From contig CACRXP010000029.1 of the NCBI GenBank assembly GCA_902702965.1, positions 303,702 through 367,701 of the forward strand: 64,000 bases of DNA, written 5' to 3'. Below the pieces are notes generated by a model. The model ran no database searches and was not told where the DNA came from. It saw nothing but the letters and a program-made list of their open reading frames with translations. The position numbers and the translations under genes are program-made. The DNA is from Spirometra erinaceieuropaei (taxonomy: Eukaryota; Platyhelminthes; Cestoda; Diphyllobothriidea; Diphyllobothriidae). This document shows positions 58,188-64,000 of this stretch, in pieces; position 1 is the stretch's first letter; each line of letters starts with the position of its first letter.

Positions 58188-58267
58188 AATATCTCACTCT
58201 TTGGTGAAAAGTATGCTAATGCTCTGTGCTTCGTAGACAGAATGAGACATTTGCTGCAATTTTATGC

Positions 58268-58287
58268 ATATATATATATATATATAT
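58268..58287. repeat. (TA)n microsatellite
   Basis: Pure TA run at the 3' end of a minus-oriented SINE. Similar runs end the SINEs at 58706-58722, 60966-60982 and 61269-61295, so this dinucleotide is part of the SINE tail. Confidence 0.85.
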
Positions 58288-58470
58288 TATGGCAGATGGG
58301 CGCTCACCGATCAGGTTACAGAACATGCTCGTTCTGTTGTGCCTTGGGACTCATACTTAACCCTCGCAGGCAGTCGCACAGCGACTAGTGATATATGTTG
58401 AGAAGGTGATACCGACAAAGACAAGGGAGACCGGAATGGCTATTTCTGGCTTATTTGCCGTCATCAGCCT
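58288..58470 (-). mobile_element. tRNA-derived SINE, headless copy, reverse (S3)
   Basis: Minus-strand body GGCTGATGACGGCAAATAAG, CCATTCCGGTCTCCCTTGTC and 3' end CGGTGAGCGCCCATCTGCCAT. Its 3' terminal 39 bases recur inverted at 58471-58509. Confidence 0.75.
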
Positions 58471-58540
58471 GTTCTGTAACCTGATCGGTGAACGCCCATC
58501 TGTCATAATTAATACTACCGATCACAACCGACAGGACAAC

Positions 58541-58722
58541 GGGCCCGTGGCTCAATGGTAGAGCGTTCAACTCCATGACAAAAGATCCCGGGATCGAATC
58601 TCAAGTGATCCACACTTGGAGTTGGGTATGACTGGCTGATGACGGCAAATAAGCCTGAAATGGCCATTTAGGTCTCCCTTGTCTTTGTCGATATCACCTT
58701 ATCAACATATATATATATATAT
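58541..58722 (+). mobile_element. tRNA-derived SINE with intact head (S4)
   Basis: Head GGGCCCGTGGCTCAATGGTA with A box TGGCTCAATGG; B box GGGATCGAATCTC; then CCACACTTGGAGTTGGGTAT, CTGGCTGATGACGG and a (TA) tail. The 3' body is shortened compared with S2. It abuts the 5' end of the PLE at about 58722. Confidence 0.8.
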
Positions 58723-60752
58723 TTGAATCTCTGAACGAAACCATCACCTGTGTCTCAAAACTCGAACGACAAAAGAAGAGGAGTGTTTTAGACAAAAAGT
58801 GGACGACCATTTCTCAAAAAACTGATGGGAACCAGAAGTGCCCAGCGGAAGTCGTAAACCTGTCCTCGAGGATTCTTACACCATCGGAAGAGAATGTGCT
58901 TTCTAAAGGGATGAAATGCAACCTTGCTGATTCAAATTACTTGGACTTCCTCGCAAGCTTGGAATCCATCATAGCAACAACAGACCTCACAGAAGAGGAA
59001 AGATTTACAATCCGAAACACTACTATAAACGCCTTGAAAGACCGAAATCAGTTTACAGTACTATCACGTGAAGAACAGAAAGCGTTGAGATCCCTGAGAA
59101 CTGACAAAAATATTATCGTTCTCCCAGCTGACAAAGGTGGCTCCGTTGCGATTTTGAACAAAGTGGACTACAATGCAAAGATGCTATCATTGTTAGAAGA
59201 TGGATCGACTTATAAACCACTTTCTGCGGATCCTACCAAAGCACAGGCCACATGTATTGATAAAGTGTTGAAGCGCCTCACGGGGAAAAAGCAACTGTCG
59301 GGAGAAATAGCTAAGCACTTGAAACAAACTGAACCCACCATTGCTAGGATCTATGGACTACCCAAAGTCCACAAAGCTGAAGTGCCGTTACGACCGATAG
59401 TATCGCCCAACTACAAAATTTCAAAGTGGCTATTCCACAAACTTCATCCACATACGAGGAATTGTGAAACGTCGATTGAGAACTCTACAGAGTTTCTAAA
59501 GAAATTAAAAGGAATCACAGTTTCCTCTGACGAGATCATGGTGTCCTTCGATGTTGTCTCTCTCTTCACGTCCATACCGTTAGAATTGGCGAAACAGTGC
59601 ACAGAGGATCTCCTGCAATCCTGTGACACGGATATTCCCGCTATTGCCTTACTCGAGCTCTTAGACCTGTGTATGGAAACCAGTTTTTCGTTCGACCAAC
59701 AGTACTACCAACAACTGAATGGAGCCCCAATGGGGTCACCTATCTCTGGCTTCCTTGCCGAGATCACAATGCAGAAACTGGAGGCCACGGCTCTTCCGTT
59801 AGTTAATCCTAAATTGTGGTTGCGATACGTGGACGACACATTTGTGATCGTTAAGAAGGATCAACTAGAAACGCTCCACAACACCATTAACTCAACAGTG
59901 CCGGGGATTAAATTCACACTCGAGAAAGAAGTTGAGAAAAAACTCCCATTTTTGGATGTTCTTGTGCAGCGGAAGACCGACGGAACGTTGCGCACATCGG
60001 TGTACCGCAAACAAACCTATGCGGAAGTCATTCTACACTACGAGAGCAACCACCCCATTTCCCACAAACGGAGTACGGTCAACTGTCTGCTTAACCGGGC
60101 AAAAACACACTGCTCGCACAAAGAGGGCTACCAGGCCGAACTAAGTTACTTGTGTGAATTATTTTCCCGAAATGGGTACCCCAAGAATTTTGTGCGCCGA
60201 TGCATGAGACAGAAAAAGTCAAAAGAAACGGAACAAAGAACTTCCAGCCAGGCACCCAAGTCAAATACATGGCGAACTCTCCCTTATATCAAAAACGTGT
60301 CTGAACTCGTGTAAAGGCGCCTAAAGAAGCACCAAATTCTGGTGGCACACAGACCAACGACTACCTTACGTTCTCAGATAGTACACCCTTAGGATAGGGT
60401 CGGCTATTTGGATAGAAAGGAAGTAGTCTACAAGATCCCGTGTGGGGCCTGTGATGCAGTTTATTGTGGTCAAACAGGAAAATCCGCCTCTACACGCATT
60501 CACGAACACCAACTTGCAGTAAAGAGGCGAGACAACCTGTCTCAAGTAGCCATGCATACCCTGGACACGGGGCATACGTTTGCTTGGGACTGAACACGGA
60601 TTGTCGGCGCCTGCCCCTTCAAGAAAGGCCGAGAGTTCCTTGAGGCCATGCACTCGGATGAATCGTGCATCAACCGTCACATCGAGTTGGACGCCGCGTA
60701 CAAAAGTCTCAAGGAGAAATGGAAGAGACGAGAGCCAATCGGCACAGAATGA
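58722..60752 (+). pseudogene. Penelope-like element: reverse transcriptase plus GIY-YIG endonuclease, broken by three stops
   Basis: One reading frame carries the whole module. RT landmarks: VVNLSSRILTPSEENVLSKG (about 58840-58905), DKGGSVAILNKVDYN, RIYGLPKVHKAEVPLRPIVS, MVSFDVVSLFTSIPLELA, GAPMGSPISGFLAEI and the catalytic WLRYVDDTF (59818-59844). The endonuclease follows with VVYKIPCGACDAVYCGQTG (from about 60420), STRIHEHQLAVKRR, and FKKGREFLEAMHSDESC to the stop at 60750-60752. In-frame stops at 60312, 60390 and 60591 split it. The first two lie in the linker, the third inside the endonuclease. The RT alone is open for at least 530 codons. The frame is open to its left edge at the SINE, so the 5' end is truncated. 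Confidence 0.92.
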
Positions 60753-60847
60753 CGCAAATAGCGGCCGCTCACGGGCAAAAACGCGAACGGTTATCGATTT
60801 TTTCCACGTGCGCTGCCAGATGTTAACTGTAGTCGGCACATTTACTC

Positions 60848-60960
60848 TCAGTCTGCGTCTGACGACGACCTGGGGAACGGGCGTCGAAAATTTACGCAAT
60901 AAAGTTCATTTTCCCAAAGAACGCCTTTAAATTCAACTTATATTTCTTGGGATGCCTACG
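60848..60960 (+). repeat. 3' tail of the PLE (second tail family)
   Basis: CTGACGACGACC, loop, GGGCGTCGAAAATTTACGCAATAAAGTTC: a CTGACGA box, short hairpin, AAAATTTACG and AATAAA. The isolated copy at 24146 has the same layout. Confidence 0.5.
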
Positions 60961-60965
60961 TTTCA

Positions 60966-61107
60966 ATATATATATATATATATGAGATGATACCGACAAA
61001 GACAAGGGAGACCGGAATGGCCATTTCTGGCTTATTAGCCGTCATCAGCCAGTCATACCCAACCCCAAGTGTGAATCACTTGAGATTCGAACCCGGGATC
61101 TTTGGTC
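60966..61107 (-). mobile_element. tRNA-derived SINE, reverse copy, cut by assembly gap (S5)
   Basis: Read on the minus strand: B-box region CCCGGGTTCGAATCTCAAGTGATT, then GTTGGGTATGACTGGCTGAT, CCATTCCGGTCTCCCTTGTC and a TA tail. The head runs into the N gap. Confidence 0.78.
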
Positions 61108-61155
61108 NNNNNNNNNNNNNNNNNNNNNNNNNNNNNNNNNNNNNNNNNNNNNNNN
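61108..61155. other. assembly gap, 48 N
   Basis: Unknown bases lying exactly between the heads of two oppositely oriented SINEs; any ORF translated across it is artificial. Confidence 1.
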
Positions 61156-61296
61156 TCGAGGCTCGGGTGTTCCACACTTCGGGCTTGGGTATGGCTGGCT
61201 GACGACGGCTAATAAGCCAGAAATGGCCATTCCAGTCTCCCTTGTCTTTGTCGGTAATACTATTCTGCCTATATATATATATATATATATATATTA
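61156..61296 (+). mobile_element. tRNA-derived SINE, forward copy, cut by assembly gap (S6)
   Basis: Starts in the B-box region TCGAGGCTCGGGTGTTCC and continues CACACTTCGGGCTTGGGTAT, CTGGCTGACGACGGCTAATA, CCATTCCAGTCTCCCTTGTC and a TA tail. Confidence 0.78.
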
Positions 61297-61502
61297 TAAA
61301 CAAGTATCCCAAGAAATATAATTTGAAAATATTAGGTTCTTTATGAAAAGCAAGAGCCTTATGATTAAATTATTAACTTCGGCTTCCCGTGTCGTTGTCA
61401 GTCTTAAGTAATCTACAAAAAAACTGTCAGATTCCAAATGTGCCCCAGAAACCAATACCTCTCCGGCGATTCTACTATTAAGCGTCCGCCTCATACGTTA
61501 TT

Positions 61503-61645
61503 GTGTATCGATTGCATCTCGCCTCTTCCACTTTTCCATGGCGTCTAACGCAACATGCCAATAAGTGCATGACTCATCTGAGTGCATGGCTTCAAGAAAT
61601 TCTCGACCTTTTTGGTAGGGCATACGCCGACTATGTGAGGCTTTC
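61503..61645 (-). pseudogene. PLE endonuclease C-terminal fragment, reverse
   Basis: Minus strand gives MPYQKGREFLEAMHSDESCT, then YWHVALDAMEKWKRRDA, matching the end of the PLE endonuclease at 60620-60745 apart from a short deletion. No GIY or YIG motif remains. Confidence 0.8.
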
Positions 61646-61650
61646 TTGCA

Positions 61651-61955
61651 GAAATAATAATGCAGAAACCAAAATGTATGGTTCTTCCACTTGTTAACCC
61701 TAATTTGTGGCTGCGATATGTAGACGACGCTTTTGTTTTTGTTAAAAGAGGTCAACTAGGAACTGTCAACAACATCATCAACTCAACAATTCCGGGAATT
61801 AAGCCCATATTGGAAAAAGCAGTCGACAGTAAATTCCCGTTCTTGGATGTTCTCGTACAGCGAAAAACTGACAGAACATTGCACACATTAGTTTACCGCA
61901 AAAAACATATACGGAAGTCGTTTCACACCACGAGAGCAAAAACCCAATCTCTCAA
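61651..61955 (+). pseudogene. PLE reverse transcriptase fragment with frameshift
   Basis: Matches 59766-60060 of the neighbouring PLE: LVNPNLWLRYVDDAFVFVKR, NSTIPGIKPILEKAV and FPFLDVLVQRKTDRT. One base is lost near 61900 (CGCAAAAAACATATACGG against CGCAAACAAACCTATGCGG), which shifts the frame. The piece starts tail-to-tail with the reverse endonuclease fragment. Confidence 0.85.
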
Positions 61956-61959
61956 TCCG

Positions 61960-63529
61960 ACACAACTGCAATTAAGACACTGTCTGGATTTTCGCTGTTT
62001 GGTGTGAAATTTGTCTTAGGTAACTTACTTGCGTGATTCATCCAAAATACGTAGTCATAAATATGCCTTTGCACGATCGTAATTTCAGTCATACCGGAGG
62101 GCAACTCGTCCGCAGTTCCCATTACGAAAATGTTTTTCCTGATCGCAGCGGACCGTTTACACACGCCGTGGGGCATTTTGCTTCTGGTTAATAAATTATT
62201 GAATTATGCTGAATCTGTGGGAATAAAAGGCCTTTCGAATCCGCTCTCATCAACTGAGGCTCGAACGCTTTAAGCACAAAGCATCGGCTGCTTGGCCGGT
62301 TATTTACAGCTTTCTTCCCACTCCCGAGGCAACTTTACGCTCACCGAAGATGCGCATTAGCTTCAGTTAAGATAGACATTCAGCTACACCCGCAACAGCA
62401 AGGGTTTTAGTCGAGTAGGTAAAAAAATAGTCGGGAAGAAGGAGGCTCGTTTGTACGAAGAAGTTCTCGCTCGTCCACCTTGATAATGACATTAAACTAA
62501 TGACGAAAATTTGGCTTCCGTGCTTAGTCATAAGAAGGGGAAAGAGAACCAACTGGTTATTTGTCTGAGTTGTCGAAAACGCGCGGGACTCCATCGCGCG
62601 GAGCAGGGAGTAACGGCAACAAACAAGAAGCAAGCAGAAAGAGGGTACGCGGCCGTATCAACGAGAAGTCTGAAGCCCTGTAGATGGCTGCGTAGGACTC
62701 GGTATGCTGGTGCACGATCACCGTATCATTTGATTGGATCCCCACCCAAGTCGCTACTGTAATGAGTTTCCGGCATCTCTTTCCCAGGATTTGAGAAATA
62801 TTCCACTGACTCATTTAAGATGTTAGACAGCTACTCGCGTAAGTCCGTTTCCCATTTGCGTGCTTCCGCCATCCGAGCTTGACTACGACCTGTCCTGTGT
62901 AGTTGCGAGGGCATTGTAAGCATGGGATATGATAAATAAGTTAGATTACCTACTAGAACCTAGTCAGTCTATGATCTTCGTCACCCATCTCCAAAGCCTT
63001 ATTCAAATAAGGACGCTTAGTCCTGAATCTAAGCGTGTTCCGCCTCCGAACTGTCCTGAATACATCGCACAACATGCCGCAACTCTCGGGGGATTATTAA
63101 TTGGATTCCCAAGGGGTAAACACATTGGCATCGGGTTATGAAGTCATTTGAACCGTAGTCTAATAACCTCGTGGAGAGGTCCTGGGCTTCTGGTACGAAT
63201 GGAACATTTATCTAGGTGCAATTACCAACCGCAAGAAGTTTTAGCGTTGGAAGATACCGCAGTAACAGGTACTAGATAAAAGTCGAGACACGAGTTTCGC
63301 CGATATTCTGCCGCTATATAGCCCAGCTGCGAGGGGTTCGGCTCATCAGTGGGTCCCTCAGCAATCCCCGTCTGCTTTCTGGTAGATACTCCAATTTAGA
63401 AATTTCTGCTTTTTAATTTCCTCAGTAATTATCTGCGAACTTGGAGTAGACCAGTACGTTGTGGGTCCTTGATGCTTATGGACTTCGGCCCAAATATTCA
63501 TACATAGATCTTGAAGAAGGAGACACGAT
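61960..63529. other. no recognised gene
   Basis: Apart from the half-palindrome at 63268-63395, which matches 38440-38545, I recognise nothing. ORFs at 62367-62814 on both strands have no visible domain. Confidence 0.4.
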
Positions 63530-63605
63530 CGCCGGGACAATAGCTTTATTAGCCTGACCTTTCGGATTCCTACTCGAATCCATCATCAGAGAAAAAGAAG
63601 CAGAA
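63530..63605 (-). repeat. PLE 3' tail with conserved hairpin, reverse
   Basis: On the minus strand: CTGATGATGGATTCGAGTAG, GAATCCGAAAGGTCAGGC, TAATAAAGC. Colinear with 3055-3140 and belongs to the endonuclease that follows on the same strand. Confidence 0.65.
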
Positions 63606-63679
63606 ACGAGTGGTTGTTGCACAAGGGGCTACGGTATTTATAGGATGCAGTAGCCATGCTACCGCATACCTATGAACTT

Positions 63680-64000
63680 TCACGGCTCCCCCCCTTCATC
63701 CGAGATCGTCGCACGTGGTGTGATCACTGCTTGATGGCCGACATTCGAGTCGATAATTGCCGCAATTTCATCACGCGCGTTGAATGTTGGCGCGATGATT
63801 GCTCGACCATCTGACGCACCGACCCCGGTGTTGGGAAAAGAGTTCACCTCTGCGCTCCCCGCATGGCTTGTTACTCCGCCTAGGCGAAATTTTAGCACGC
63901 AGTATGGAGTGGGAAGATCGTTGCACTTGTTGATGGACTGGGGGCCAGTAAACCATGACGCAAGCAGCTCCCGGCTCACGCGGTTGTCACCTCTTGCGAG
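63680..64000 (-). pseudogene. PLE endonuclease C-terminal part, entering from the right edge
   Basis: The minus-strand frame is open from the window edge to the stop at 63680-63682. LARGDNRVSRELLASWFTGP and QSINKCNDLPTPY match LARGDNRVSRELLESWFSGP in the copy at 2189-3019; the C-terminal Asp/Ala-rich tail is more diverged. The GIY and YIG motifs would lie beyond 64000. Whether the whole copy is intact cannot be judged here. Confidence 0.82.

Noticed and set aside
60366..60899. 177-codon minus-strand ORF
   Set aside because: It is the complement of the PLE endonuclease, which is clearly coding in origin on the plus strand.
61045..61312. ORFs spanning the N gap
   Set aside because: They are translations through unknown bases within SINE sequence.
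1..64000. CRISPR array or bacterial operons
   Set aside because: There are no regularly spaced repeats and no dense coding; the intron-exon structure and retroelements are eukaryotic.

Overview
The window is eukaryotic, non-viral DNA that is gene-poor, intron-rich and full of transposon remnants. I read it as a flatworm, most likely a diphyllobothriid-type tapeworm. Three observations support this: an NMDA-type glutamate receptor gene with introns of 1.2-16.5 kb; Penelope-like retroelements with GIY-YIG endonucleases; and decayed serial C2H2 zinc-finger reading frames of a kind I remember from tapeworm retrotransposon annotations. The species assignment is inference. The window contains one 48-base assembly gap (61108-61155).

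The only convincing host gene is on the + strand: seven exons between 11692 and 58135 encode the ligand-binding halves, the M1-M4 channel domain and the end of a GluN2-class NMDA receptor. All six complete introns are GT-AG, all exon phases match, and the exons sum to 1389 nt (463 codons) without a stop. The amino-terminal domain exons were not found and probably lie upstream. At the 3' end a donor-like GT (58136) competes with an in-frame stop (58142-58144) followed by AATAAA (58182), so the receptor may end almost directly after M4. Two normally important positions are changed: the pore Asn pair of GluN2 reads Gly-Ala, and the agonist-contacting Thr in the S1 lobe reads Lys.

Everything else is mobile or repetitive. 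(1) 1395-3365: a truncated Penelope-like element (PLE) endonuclease with terminal repeats in direct and inverted order. (2) At least eleven roughly 0.6-1 kb foldback elements with CAGTAG-type ends, several flanked by TA, spread over the whole window. (3) 7.5-9.7 kb, 13.5-16.1 kb and smaller copies elsewhere: remnants of a retrotransposon 3' end with zinc-finger coding sequence, plus direct repeats. (4) 44.0-44.75 kb: a degenerate telomere-like CCCTAA tract between inverted repeats. (5) 45.2-45.7 kb and 49.1-50.8 kb: tandem duplications, the latter with a third partial copy next to receptor exon 5. (6) 58.3-64 kb: nested tRNA-derived SINEs, a nearly complete but stop-ridden PLE RT-endonuclease frame, scrambled PLE pieces, and another PLE endonuclease entering from the right edge on the - strand.

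The most interesting signals are the altered receptor pore and ligand pocket, the foldback family, a structured hairpin conserved with a compensatory base change in PLE tails, and the telomere-like tract in an inverted repeat. An antisense ORF in receptor intron 1 (18814-19320) with an immunoglobulin-like signature also deserves a look.
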